Shown piece after piece: positions 9,928 through 18,745 of a stretch of 37,121 bases of DNA. The stretch is taken from positions 1-37,121 of the forward strand of contig JAIDTT010000059.1 of the NCBI GenBank assembly GCA_029060545.1, written 5' to 3'. The position numbers were made by a program, and so were the translations under genes. This DNA is from Paramuribaculum sp. GTDB taxonomy: Bacteria > Bacteroidota > Bacteroidia > Bacteroidales > Muribaculaceae. The first letter of the stretch is position 1, and every line of letters starts with the position of its first letter. Under the pieces are notes generated by a model. The model had not been told where the DNA came from. It did no database searches and was given only the letters and a program-made list of their open reading frames with translations.

Positions 9928-9970
9928 GAAGACCCGTGCCTGTGGAGGTATGGGTCTTCACTTTTTTTTA
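9928..9970 (+). terminator. Rho-independent terminator after the PUL
   Basis: GAAGACCC...GGGTCTTC perfect 8-bp outer stem followed by a T-rich run (CACTTTTTTTTA). Confidence 0.85.
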
Positions 9971-9971
9971 T

Positions 9972-9979
9972 TATTTTTG
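9972..9979 (+). promoter_or_regulatory. -7 element (TATTTTTG) immediately upstream of the LolD-like gene
   Basis: TAnnTTTG match ending 9 bp before the ATG at 9988. Confidence 0.55.
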
Positions 9980-9987
9980 TGGCTGTT

Positions 9988-10692
9988 ATGATAAAGGCTA
10001 CCGGAATCAAGAAATCATTTGACGGTCTGGAGGTGCTCCGTGGCATCGATATCCACATCGCCAAGGGCGAAATAGTGTCGATAGTAGGGCCGAGCGGCGC
10101 GGGCAAAACCACATTGCTGCAGATCCTCGGCACACTCGACCGCCCCGACGCGGGCAGCGTGGTGATCGACGGTCAGGATATGGGTAGGCTTAGCCCCAAC
10201 CGGCTTGCGCGGCTGAGAAACGCCCGGATCGGGTTCGTGTTTCAATTTCATCAGCTGCTGCCGGAGTTTACGCTCGCGGAAAATGTGGCTCTGCCGGCTA
10301 TGATAGGCGGCCTGTCGCGCTCTAAAGCGCTCCATCAAGCTGCCCCGATCATCGAATACTTAGGGCTGGCAGACCGGGCGTCGCACCGCCCCTCGCAACT
10401 GTCGGGGGGTGAACGCCAGCGTGCCGCCGTGGCCCGTGCGCTTATCAACAATCCGGGCGTGGTGCTGGCCGACGAGCCGTCGGGATCGCTTGACTCGCAC
10501 AACCGCGACGAGCTACACCGCCTTTTCTTCGATCTGCGCCGTGATTTCGGCCATACGTTTGTAATCGTGACCCACGACAATGATCTGGCAACACGCGCCG
10601 ACCGTATGATCAATATCACTGACGGCGTGGTGTCGAGTATCACAGTGCCCTCCACCAATATTATTACCGATATCAATGAAACTGACTGCTAA
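9988..10692 (+). CDS. ABC transporter ATP-binding protein, LolD-like
   Basis: Walker [10 protein letters not shown], signature [15 protein letters not shown], Walker [33 protein letters not shown] is the natural N-terminus; the track start at 9913 lies upstream of the terminator. Confidence 0.92.
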   Translation: MIKATGIKKSFDGLEVLRGIDIHIAKGEIVSIVGPSGAGKTTLLQILGTLDRPDAGSVVIDGQDMGRLSPNRLARLRNARIGFVFQFHQLLPEFTLAENVALPAMIGGLSRSKALHQAAPIIEYLGLADRASHRPSQLSGGERQRAAVARALINNPGVVLADEPSGSLDSHNRDELHRLFFDLRRDFGHTFVIVTHDNDLATRADRMINITDGVVSSITVPSTNIITDINETDC

Positions 10693-11347
10693 AATACTGC
10701 TATTGTTAGCAATAATAAGCCTGACAGCCTGCAATGATCAGGATGATCCCGGGCCATCGAACTCGGTATGCACTACGATGGTGACATACGACGGGGAGCG
10801 ACCGGGGCTGGGGCTGACGTTCTCCTACACGATGGAGGATCAGGGTAGCGACCGCACGGTAAATCTGTGGTGCAACGCATCTTTTAAGGAGGAGATTCCC
10901 GCGGGCACACGCCTTGTGCTCAGCTACCGCTATGCCGAAGGAGGCAGTTTCCCCGACAATGGACAGATAGAGATATATTCGGCTCAGAAGGCATACACGG
11001 CCGAATTAGCAACGATAGATGCGGCACCGGCGGTGACGTCGCTCGCTCCGATCGGGGTGAACGTATTGGTGCGCTCGGGTCGATACATAGATCTGTGGTG
11101 CCGCCTGGCTCTGGTGACGGGACGCGAGTTTACTATAGAGCTTGATGCCTCGACGGAGAATACGGCCAACCCGACGCTCTATATCTCCACCACGGTGCCG
11201 GAGGATAAGCCGACTGGCTATGCGACCAACTATGCTGCATCGTTTGACGTAGGCGAGGTGTGGGACAATCCGGCCACACAGACGCTCACCGTAAAGATCA
11301 ACAATTCGACTAATCCAAGATACTCTACCTTCAATTTCACGAAATAA
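10676..11347 (+). CDS. Hypothetical lipoprotein (possibly NigD-like), paralog A
   Basis: Lipobox ISLTAC; overlaps the LolD-like CDS by 17 bp; shares [17 protein letters not shown] and KINNS blocks with the next ORF. Confidence 0.8.
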   Translation: MKLTAKILLLLAIISLTACNDQDDPGPSNSVCTTMVTYDGERPGLGLTFSYTMEDQGSDRTVNLWCNASFKEEIPAGTRLVLSYRYAEGGSFPDNGQIEIYSAQKAYTAELATIDAAPAVTSLAPIGVNVLVRSGRYIDLWCRLALVTGREFTIELDASTENTANPTLYISTTVPEDKPTGYATNYAASFDVGEVWDNPATQTLTVKINNSTNPRYSTFNFTK

Positions 11348-12006
11348 TGCTGACACGCCAATTTACAATCATAGCCACGGCTCTGGCTGCAACAGCTGCT
11401 CTGACCGGCTGCTCCAAAGATAATGATCTCAACCGCCCGGACACGAGCGCGTTCAGCAATCTGATGACGTATAACGGCACGGCGGGTGAAACGTCGACGT
11501 TCACGTACTACGCCACCAATTCCGACGTGCCGGAGATATACGTATCGCCAAAAGTGGAGGGGCTTACGGCCGCCGATATGGGCAAGCGCGTGGCTCTGCG
11601 ATACCATGTAGACGACGCCACCAGTATAAGCGTGACCACATGGCGCCTGGTGCCCACGGCTACGGTGAGCATCGTCGACACCGAAGAGGCCGTGGCCAAC
11701 AATAAGCCTATCAATGTGAAGAGCATCGACCGACAGGGTCCATATCTCAATCTATATGCGATGCTCCCGGGCGAGGGTAGCCACACCTACACGCTGCTGT
11801 GTGACCGCGAGACGGCCTACACGGCGAATCCGCAGCTCTACCTGTCGATCACCGAATCCGACGAGCCGTCGGGTATACGTCTCTCTACCCTGTCGTGCTA
11901 CGATATGTCGCAGATCTGGAATTCGGGCATGACGCAGTCGGTGACCGTACACATCAACAATTCCGCCTCCACAGGCGCTCAGAAAGTATTCACATTCAAG
12001 AAATAA
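11347..12006 (+). CDS. Hypothetical lipoprotein (possibly NigD-like), paralog B
   Basis: Lipobox AALTGC; TANPQLYLS, CYDMSQIW and HINNS blocks aligned with the upstream ORF; start overlaps the preceding stop. Confidence 0.8.
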   Translation: MLTRQFTIIATALAATAALTGCSKDNDLNRPDTSAFSNLMTYNGTAGETSTFTYYATNSDVPEIYVSPKVEGLTAADMGKRVALRYHVDDATSISVTTWRLVPTATVSIVDTEEAVANNKPINVKSIDRQGPYLNLYAMLPGEGSHTYTLLCDRETAYTANPQLYLSITESDEPSGIRLSTLSCYDMSQIWNSGMTQSVTVHINNSASTGAQKVFTFKK

Positions 12007-12024
12007 TATCTACACACAAATCCT

Positions 12025-12345
12025 ATGGACAAGCCTAAAGAACTGAAAATAGAGGTGCCCGCTGAAGTAGCTTCGGGCCAGTACAGTAATTTCGCAGTGA
12101 TCTCCCACTCGCCCAATGAATTCTTCATCGACTTCATCACTCTGGCACCCAATATGCCGCAGGCCAAGGTGAACAACCGCATCATCATGTCGCCCGAAAA
12201 CTGCAAGAACCTCCTGTCGGCTCTGCTCGAGAACGTGAAGAAGTATGAATCGATCTTCGGCGAGATCCAGCATATCGTACCCAAAAACTTCGGCGGCCCC
12301 ACTGATCTTCCCAACCCCTTCGCCAACGGCGGTAAACTCAACTGA
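12025..12345 (+). CDS. DUF3467 family protein
   Basis: YSNFAVISHSPNEFFIDFITLAPNMPQAKVNNRIIMSPENCKNLLSAL is characteristic of DUF3467. Confidence 0.88.
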   Translation: MDKPKELKIEVPAEVASGQYSNFAVISHSPNEFFIDFITLAPNMPQAKVNNRIIMSPENCKNLLSALLENVKKYESIFGEIQHIVPKNFGGPTDLPNPFANGGKLN

Positions 12346-12357
12346 TCCCACACTCTT

Positions 12358-13839
12358 ATGCGTCAACATAATCTTACGATCTACAATTCGCTGTCGCGCA
12401 ACAAGGAGCTATTCAAGCCGCTCGATCCGGAGCGTGTGGGCATGTACGTGTGCGGCCCGACGGTGTACGGCGACGGCCACTTAGGCCACGCCCGCCCGGC
12501 CATCACCTTCGACATCCTCTTCCGCTATCTTCAGCATCTGGGCTACAAGGTGCGCTACGTGCGCAATATCACCGACGTGGGCCATCTCGAACACGACGCC
12601 GACGAGGGCGAGGACAAGATAGCCAAGAAGGCACGCCTCGAGCAACTGGAGCCGATGGAAGTGGTGCAGCACTATCTCAACCGCTACCATCAGGCTATGG
12701 AGCGCCTCAATGTGCTCCCCCCCTCGATCGAGCCCCACGCCTCAGGCCACATCATAGAGCAGATCGAGTATATCAAGAAGATACTCGACAGCGGATATGC
12801 CTACGTGAGCGACGGATCGGTGTATTTCGACGTGCCCCGCTACAATGCTGACCATCACTACGGCAAGCTCTCAGGCCGCAATATCGACGAACTCTTGTCG
12901 ACCACACGCGCCCTCGACGGACAGCAGGAGAAACGCAACCCGGCCGACTTCGCCCTCTGGAAGAAGGCGTCGCCCGAGCACATCATGCGCTGGCCCTCGC
13001 CCTGGAGCGACGGCTTCCCCGGCTGGCATCTCGAATGCTCGACGATGGGCGAGAAGTATCTCGGAGAGACTTTCGATATCCACGGCGGCGGCATGGACCT
13101 GAAGTTTCCCCACCACGAGTGCGAGATAGCGCAGTCGGTAGCCCACAACGGCCACGACAGCGTGCGCTACTGGATGCACAACAATATGATCACTATCAAC
13201 GGCCAGAAGATGGGCAAGTCGCTCGGCAACTTCATCACGCTCGACGAATTCTTCACCGGCTCCCACAAGCTGCTTGAGCAGGCCTATTCGCCCATGACGA
13301 TCCGCTTCTTCATACTCCAGGCTCACTACCGCGGCACTGTCGACTTCAGCAACGAAGCTCTGCAGGGAGCCGAGAAAGCGCTCCAGCGTATGCTCGAAGG
13401 CTACCGCCGCGCCAAGAACCTCAAGCCATCGGATCACTCCACCGTCGACATCGCCGCTCTCGAGGCCAAATGCTACGAGGCGCTCGACGACGATCTCAAC
13501 ACTCCGGTGCTCCTGGCTCACCTCTTCGAGGCGTGTGCCATCGCCAATAAGATCAACGACGGCACCGAGCATGCCACTCAAAGCGATATAGAAGCCCTTC
13601 AGCGCCTTTTCGACACCTTCCTGGTGGAGATACTCGGCATACGCACCGAAAGCGCCTCAGGAGCCTCAGATACCAATCTTGAGCCCTACGCCAAGGCCGT
13701 AGATCTGCTGCTTGAAGTGCGTGCCCAGGCCAAGGCCAACAAAGACTGGGCCACGAGCGACCTTATCCGCGACCGCCTCGCGGCCGCCGGCTTCGACGTC
13801 AAGGACACCAAGCAGGGCGTCGAGTGGTCAGTAAAGTAG
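12358..13839 (+). CDS. cysS: Cysteinyl-tRNA synthetase
   Basis: [72 protein letters not shown] (KMSKS-type). Confidence 0.97.
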   Translation: MRQHNLTIYNSLSRNKELFKPLDPERVGMYVCGPTVYGDGHLGHARPAITFDILFRYLQHLGYKVRYVRNITDVGHLEHDADEGEDKIAKKARLEQLEPMEVVQHYLNRYHQAMERLNVLPPSIEPHASGHIIEQIEYIKKILDSGYAYVSDGSVYFDVPRYNADHHYGKLSGRNIDELLSTTRALDGQQEKRNPADFALWKKASPEHIMRWPSPWSDGFPGWHLECSTMGEKYLGETFDIHGGGMDLKFPHHECEIAQSVAHNGHDSVRYWMHNNMITINGQKMGKSLGNFITLDEFFTGSHKLLEQAYSPMTIRFFILQAHYRGTVDFSNEALQGAEKALQRMLEGYRRAKNLKPSDHSTVDIAALEAKCYEALDDDLNTPVLLAHLFEACAIANKINDGTEHATQSDIEALQRLFDTFLVEILGIRTESASGASDTNLEPYAKAVDLLLEVRAQAKANKDWATSDLIRDRLAAAGFDVKDTKQGVEWSVK

Positions 13840-13868
13840 CCCAATACCAATCGGTAAGATAAGAATGG

Positions 13869-13900
13869 GAGAGGCTGCATCGGTAGCGATGCGGCCTCTC
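13869..13900. terminator. Stem-loop downstream of cysS (terminator-like, weak U-tract)
   Basis: GAGAGGCTGCATCG-GTAG-CGATGCGGCCTCTC near-perfect stem; no poly-T follows. Confidence 0.5.
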
Positions 13901-13945
13901 TCTCATATTGAGGGGATGGGATTCGCAAATAAAAACGCTCTCACA

Positions 13946-14105
13946 GAGGCGTACTTTCGTGGAAAAGCACTATCTTTGCCATCGCTACCCCACCGAGAAA
14001 AGGGGGAGCAGACATACGAGGAAAAGTGTTTTTTCTCATCATTCTATTGCTGAAACTAGGAATCTCAACAATTGATATAAAGAATGATGGTGAAAGTACG
14101 CTTCT
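13946..14105. repeat. Inverted repeat pair flanking a candidate promoter
   Basis: Left AGAGGCGTACTTTC (about 13945-13958) and right GAAAGTACGCTTCT (14092-14105); 10-bp perfect core, 13 of 14 overall. Confidence 0.6.
13971..13978 (+). promoter_or_regulatory. Candidate -7 element (TATCTTTG)
   Basis: TAnnTTTG match between the inverted repeats, about 325 bp upstream of the PEGA gene. Confidence 0.45.
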
Positions 14106-14302
14106 CTTTTGGCTTGCATATACATACATATATCCAGTCAGAAGGTGAGGCTCTGCGTTCGCATATTCTTATATCATGGTATTCCTAGGCCACAGCAATG
14201 AATATGTGAAAAATATGGCTTCACCTTTCTTTGTGCGTCTACACAGTCACTCACATCCCAAACGGCATCCCGGAGCCATAGATGCACATCGAAACAAACC
14301 AA

Positions 14303-14980
14303 ATGAAAAAAGCACTATTGCTACTGATGCTTCTGACGCTGGGCTGTCAGCTATCGGAAGCAGCGAAAAAAATCACAATCAACACAATCCCGGAGACGGC
14401 TAATATCTACATCGACGGCCAGATGGTAGGCACCGGCTCATATCAGGTGAAGTTTGACAGAAACACCGACTTCTATGTGGTGAAAATCGAAGCCCCGGGC
14501 TACATCTCAGAGACCTACCGCCTGCGTAAGGACAATCCGAAGAATACCGTGCTCTACACGCTTAGTGAGGATGAAGCCATGGCTGCATCCGTAGGAAGCG
14601 AAGATGGTGTGGATCTGGCCAACCGCTGGTTTGACGTGACCTGCCGCAAGGGTTTCACCGAAGACCAGATATGGAAGCGCCTTATGAGCGTTTGCACCAA
14701 CTACTTCGATAATATCGAGGTACGCGACAAGACGGCCGGATGGATCAAGACCGGCTGGCGAATCACTCACTTCAGAAAGCAATCCGTACGTACACGTCTG
14801 GAGGTACGTATGACATTTACCGGCGAAGATGTGATCACCTATCGCGTGAGGCTCACCGTACAGGAAAAGAGAGACAAGGACTGCCGCGGTGAAAACTGCT
14901 ATAAGACCTACGACCGCGTGCTCCGCACTTTCGAGCCAATGATTCAGGAACTCCAGACCACCGTAGGCGGCGGCGAATAA
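14303..14980 (+). CDS. PEGA-domain secreted protein
   Basis: Signal peptide MKKALLLLMLLTLGCQLSEA; ITINTIPETANIYIDGQMVGTGSYQVKF..YVVKIEAPGYISE is PEGA-like. Internal ATG at 14303 preferred over 14282. Confidence 0.8.
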   Translation: MKKALLLLMLLTLGCQLSEAAKKITINTIPETANIYIDGQMVGTGSYQVKFDRNTDFYVVKIEAPGYISETYRLRKDNPKNTVLYTLSEDEAMAASVGSEDGVDLANRWFDVTCRKGFTEDQIWKRLMSVCTNYFDNIEVRDKTAGWIKTGWRITHFRKQSVRTRLEVRMTFTGEDVITYRVRLTVQEKRDKDCRGENCYKTYDRVLRTFEPMIQELQTTVGGGE

Positions 14981-15003
14981 TCTAAACCCAAAACTATATA
15001 AAT

Positions 15004-15708
15004 ATGAAAAAAGCAGCAATTATCCTCGGTGCGCTCATATGTGCTGCATCGACGCAGGCATACGCATTCGACTTCTCGAAAGCTGTTAGTGTTTCAAAAG
15101 AGGCTATGAAAAACAGATCCATACCTACAGTCGGAGGCGAGGATGATTCCAATATCGTATTCGACGTGTCTGACCCTGAATACGACTGGAGCCAGACCGA
15201 ATCTAAGAAAATAAAAGTAGAGCTAAAAAGCGATGGCCTCGTGCTCGAATCGAAAGAAGAGGATGGCGTGGCATTCACCATCGCCGAACTCCCCATCGAC
15301 ATCGAAGAGGGTAGCGAATTTATGTTTGGTGTGACGCTTGTCGGACCGAAACTCGACGACAAGAAGAGTCTCGGTATAATCTTCGACTACGAAGACGCCC
15401 GCAACTACAAAGCTCTGGCTATCTACAAAAAGCAATTCGACTACTTCGTAGTAAAAGACGGTACCGTATCGTCGGTCAAAACCGGCCTGGTGAAGATGAA
15501 AGGGAATACCTATACGATCGTTATGACCCGCGAGAACGGCAAAGTGGAATTCAAACTCAACGATCTTGAGATATGCACTCTGAAGAAAGTGTCGATAACA
15601 AACGCTATGTTCGGTGCATTTATCCACGGCAAGATGAAAGCTATGATGCCCTGCTTCTATATGCATAATGCCGACCGCGAGGAGACCGAGCAGTCGACTA
15701 CCGATTAA
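15004..15708 (+). CDS. Secreted hypothetical protein, possible ConA-like fold
   Basis: Signal peptide MKKAAIILGALICAASTQAYA; beta-rich sequence LGIIFDYEDARNYKALAIYKKQFDYFVVKDG. Confidence 0.7.
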   Translation: MKKAAIILGALICAASTQAYAFDFSKAVSVSKEAMKNRSIPTVGGEDDSNIVFDVSDPEYDWSQTESKKIKVELKSDGLVLESKEEDGVAFTIAELPIDIEEGSEFMFGVTLVGPKLDDKKSLGIIFDYEDARNYKALAIYKKQFDYFVVKDGTVSSVKTGLVKMKGNTYTIVMTRENGKVEFKLNDLEICTLKKVSITNAMFGAFIHGKMKAMMPCFYMHNADREETEQSTTD

Positions 15709-15728
15709 GAAGCCACTATAGCAATATT

Positions 15729-15768
15729 ATCGGCTGTATCACCACTATGGGATGCAGCCGATTTTTAT
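15729..15768 (+). terminator. Rho-independent terminator
   Basis: ATCGGCTGTATC / GATGCAGCCGAT 12-bp stem (one wobble) followed by TTTTTATT. Confidence 0.85.
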
Positions 15769-15799
15769 TGCCGGCGATAATTTAAATCAAAATATTTCG

Positions 15800-15807
15800 T
15801 AACTTTG
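15800..15807 (+). promoter_or_regulatory. -7 element (TAACTTTG) for candidate ncRNA/leader
   Basis: TAnnTTTG match with AT-rich upstream sequence, just after the preceding terminator. Confidence 0.55.
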
Positions 15808-15811
15808 CGAC

Positions 15812-16127
15812 GCAGACCGCCTTGCAGAAGCCTCGGTCAAGGGCAAAGCGGGTGGGGCGGCAGACATTTTGAAAGCGTTTATCCGCGCTGATTCTTGATG
15901 AACAGAAATTCTCGCAAAATTTCATATCAAAGTCAAGATTGAGCAACGGTAGATGCCCGTGGTGTGTAATTTTGTGTCCGGACCGGTGTCTTGTGAAAGA
16001 TATGTCCGGAGACGATTTACATATTAAGCGTGGGCTTCTGCGTTGCCGTCCGATTTTGATAGGGCAATGCGAGAAGCCTCTGTTCGTCGGATGGCAACAG
16101 ATACAGACTCCTACGCTTGCTTTTTTA
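15812..16127 (+). ncRNA. Candidate structured non-coding RNA or terminated leader
   Basis: No convincing ORF. Stems GGCTTCTGCGTTGCC/GGCAATGCGAGAAGCC (16033-16078) and AAGCGTGG/CTACGCTT (16026-16033/16111-16118), then GCTTTTTTATC; TCCGGAC/GTCCGGA hairpin at 15977-16010. Confidence 0.55.
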
Positions 16128-16201
16128 TCAAGTAATCAATCTATTATCGACTTAATCCGGGGAGGCTACGGGTCATCAAACTTCTTAACATTTTCATGAA
16201 A

Positions 16202-16558
16202 ATGAAACACATCAAACATTTTTCAGTGCTTTTCACCTTGCTCCTCGCAATGGTAATGATCGTACCTGCCTGCAGCGATGACAAAGATGACAACAAAAAT
16301 GGCAGCAAACTCGTAGGTACATGGGTCTACATCGATTCGGAAGACTCTGAAAGAATCACTTTTAATGCAAACGGTACCGGCACACACTACTATGGCGGTA
16401 GCTGGGGTAGCGATTCCGAGACTTTCCGTTGGACTGCTACGGAAACTATCGTCACTCTCAATTATGAGGATGATTCAGATCCCTGGATTGCTCCTTACTC
16501 AATTTCCGCCGACGGCAAACAGCTTATACTTGATGGTGAGCTATATCTCCGTCAATAA
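16202..16558 (+). CDS. Small lipoprotein, lipocalin-like
   Basis: Lipobox VPAC; KLVGTWVYIDSEDSERITFNANGTGTHYY...YSISADGKQLILDGELYLRQ. An in-frame ATG at 16196 is also possible. Confidence 0.75.
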   Translation: MKHIKHFSVLFTLLLAMVMIVPACSDDKDDNKNGSKLVGTWVYIDSEDSERITFNANGTGTHYYGGSWGSDSETFRWTATETIVTLNYEDDSDPWIAPYSISADGKQLILDGELYLRQ

Positions 16559-16607
16559 GGCATACGTAGCCTAAACTAATTTTCTTGACCGGATATATGT
16601 ATATGAT

Positions 16608-16649
16608 TTACGGGGTTGCCAACGTCTGCCGGCAGCCCCGTAATTTTTT
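16608..16649 (+). terminator. Rho-independent terminator
   Basis: TTACGGGGTTGCC / GGCAGCCCCGTAA stem with one wobble, followed by TTTTTT. Confidence 0.9.
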
Positions 16650-16699
16650 CAACTATGTGGGGATTGCTCCACTGCGATGAAGCTCCGAAGATCGGGAAA

Positions 16700-16996
16700 C
16701 TACAGGCCGAGAATTGAGGCAGGTGCTATGCCAAGGACAAGGCATAGTGCGCGGGCAATGCGAAGTGTGGGCTCGGCACGTCCGGAAATATAATCGCTGA
16801 CGCGCGACGGGCTTATACCAAGTTCATTGGCAAGCTGTTTCTGCGTCATTCCACGCTCCGCTATCGATAGACTGATCAACTCGCCAATAGTCGGTTTAGC
16901 TATCGGATAATACTTCTTCTCATACGCTTCGACTACATCGGATACGATGGTGAGTTCAACGGCGTTCTTGTCGCACGGGGGCGCGTGTTCAGATAG
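16700..16996 (-). pseudogene. 5'-truncated HigA (COG5499-type) HTH antitoxin remnant
   Basis: Minus-strand frame DKNAVELTIVSDVVEAYEKKYYPIAKPTIGELISLSIAERGMTQKQLANELGISPSRVSDYISGRAEPTLRIARALCLVLGIAPASILGL*; no usable N-terminal start codon; open frame begins inside the hipA 3' end. Confidence 0.75.
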
Positions 16997-18269
16997 TCAA
17001 TTTCATTTCCGGCAGAATGACGTCTATCATTGACTGAGGCACGTCGCATTCCTTTGCTATGAGCGGCCAACGTGATGCGGTGTCTGCGACACGGTCGATG
17101 ATTTCGGCTGCTTCCTTGATATTGTTTCGCCGAGCAAATTCAAGCAGATCTTGTCGCGTTATATCATCAAACTTACCGTTGACCGACATCTGATGTTTTG
17201 AAGTCCAATCCCCTTTAGGATTATAATTGAATACCATATCATAAGCCGGCGAGAGGCGCCACTTACCCGACTTATCCATAAGAAATGATATATTTTTTGT
17301 GTGATCGTCCTGATTCCTGACCACAACATTAAACACAATTCGGCGGAACATCTCCTGAGCCTGCGAATATGGCAGACGCAATGTTCTCATAACATTGAAT
17401 AATTGCTCATACGAATATGAGCGCGGCAACCGATAATCATAGTGAGCGATTCCGCAAAGGGTCTGCATATGGACTTTCTCACCATTGACACGGTCAAATC
17501 GCTTGGTAATAAAGTGAGCACGACCATTTTCTTCAATAAGGCCGCAGTCCGACATCTCAATTCCACAATCTCTGACCAAACGTGAAAAGGAGTATTCAAG
17601 TCTTCCGAAATTCTGTGTTTCGCGAAATCCGGCCTCTGCCGTCACTCCATCCAGTTTTATGAGAAAGTAATCAAATCCATCGGGGGCATCGACTTGTCCG
17701 GATCTCACTTCCCCGGTATGCTTATTATATGCGATAATCGCTTTGGCTCTCTGGCCGCCGGCAGATGTTCCGAGACGTACAATCTCCGCTATCGCGGCTT
17801 TCTTATCTTCTGCAAGATTTGCCCCAAAATCCTCCTTCTCCGCGAGAGCCTCACTCGCAACCGCAACCAATGAGTCGAGTTCAATCTTTACATCATCGCC
17901 GTAAGGTGTATCCATTGCCGGCTCAAACTCCAAGGCACCCATACAGCGTTTACCGAGGAAACACAGAGTCTCCACAGCATTACCGCTGTGGCGCCCGGTA
18001 AGAGCAAGCCATCGCTCAAACAACGCACGGCCATAAGTGTCGGGCAATGAATCGGCAAGCAAGCCGGGCAGGCCCTTGAAAGTCTCGCGCCCAATATCCC
18101 CAAACGAATACACGCGTCCCGGACGCACCGGCATGAGTATAGGCGATGGCTCCAGTCCTTTTCCTATGAAACTATCTGCATATTCAAACGATGCAGTATT
18201 TCGCCTGTCATCCCAGCGGACTGCGCCCAACTGCTGACCATATAGATTGACTTTTGCGATATCTACCAT
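16989..18269 (-). CDS. hipA: HipA family type II toxin (Ser/Thr kinase-like)
   Basis: SAGGQRAKAII, FDYFLIKLDG, catalytic NVVVRNQDDHTKNISFLMD and SPAYDMVFNY; overlaps the HTH partner. Confidence 0.93.
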   Translation of the reverse strand: MVDIAKVNLYGQQLGAVRWDDRRNTASFEYADSFIGKGLEPSPILMPVRPGRVYSFGDIGRETFKGLPGLLADSLPDTYGRALFERWLALTGRHSGNAVETLCFLGKRCMGALEFEPAMDTPYGDDVKIELDSLVAVASEALAEKEDFGANLAEDKKAAIAEIVRLGTSAGGQRAKAIIAYNKHTGEVRSGQVDAPDGFDYFLIKLDGVTAEAGFRETQNFGRLEYSFSRLVRDCGIEMSDCGLIEENGRAHFITKRFDRVNGEKVHMQTLCGIAHYDYRLPRSYSYEQLFNVMRTLRLPYSQAQEMFRRIVFNVVVRNQDDHTKNISFLMDKSGKWRLSPAYDMVFNYNPKGDWTSKHQMSVNGKFDDITRQDLLEFARRNNIKEAAEIIDRVADTASRWPLIAKECDVPQSMIDVILPEMKLTI

Positions 18270-18622
18270 TCTGATTCTTCCTGATTATTGGCTATTGATT
18301 GACTTTTATCCGATCGTGCTCTTTTGCGTTGTCTCTTTTTGGTTGACTCCACAAATTTCAGATATTCATTGGGACTCAATTCTTCTTCTTTCAATAGAGA
18401 GGTAAGCGCATCCAGTTCTCCTAAGACACGGAGTACGCGTAGCAGGGAATCAAAGGAGCCAATCTCTCCATTCTCAATCTTCTTGATTGACGACACTGAA
18501 ATCTGCGATTGCTCGGCCAGAGACATCTGGGTAATGTTCTGGCGCAACCGAAGTTGTCTGATTCGCATACCCATCCTGCGACATATCTCAGCATCGGCGA
18601 GTATGTAAATATTGTCATCCAT
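18263..18622 (-). CDS. hipB: HipB-like XRE-family HTH antitoxin
   Basis: MGMRIRQLRLRQNITQMSLAEQSQISVSSIKKIENGEIGSFDSLLRVLRVLG; overlaps hipA by 7 bp. Confidence 0.9.
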   Translation of the reverse strand: MDDNIYILADAEICRRMGMRIRQLRLRQNITQMSLAEQSQISVSSIKKIENGEIGSFDSLLRVLRVLGELDALTSLLKEEELSPNEYLKFVESTKKRQRKRARSDKSQSIANNQEESEW

Positions 18623-18642
18623 AGCCTAAAATTAAACCATTA

Positions 18643-18681
18643 TGCTACAAATATAGCAATAATAGTTGAAAATAAAACTAT
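18643..18681 (-). promoter_or_regulatory. hipBA promoter with putative operator repeats
   Basis: -7 TATATTTG (minus, 18648-18655) between TGCTA...TAGCA; adjacent ATAGTT-N8-AACTAT repeat (18662-18681). Confidence 0.5.
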
Positions 18682-18745
18682 AAAACCCACAAGTATTACC
18701 TATGATTACCGGAAGTGCAAACATATAGGGGAGGTGGGTGGGGGA

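Noticed and set aside
9913-9987. N-terminal extension of the LolD-like protein
   Set aside because: Would translate the terminator hairpin and promoter; [13 protein letters not shown] is the typical start.
13865-14053. Small ORF after cysS
   Set aside because: Starts inside a stem-loop and spans the candidate promoter/inverted repeat; no protein-like features.
15800-16130. tmRNA, RNase P RNA or tRNA
   Set aside because: No tmRNA tag frame or CCA-type end, no RNase P conserved core motifs and no tRNA cloverleaf seen; a covariance-model search is still needed.
15939-16199. 86-aa ORF in the region called a candidate ncRNA
   Set aside because: Cys/Arg-rich translation lacking domain features; the extensive base-pairing better explains the sequence, though a leader peptide is not excluded.
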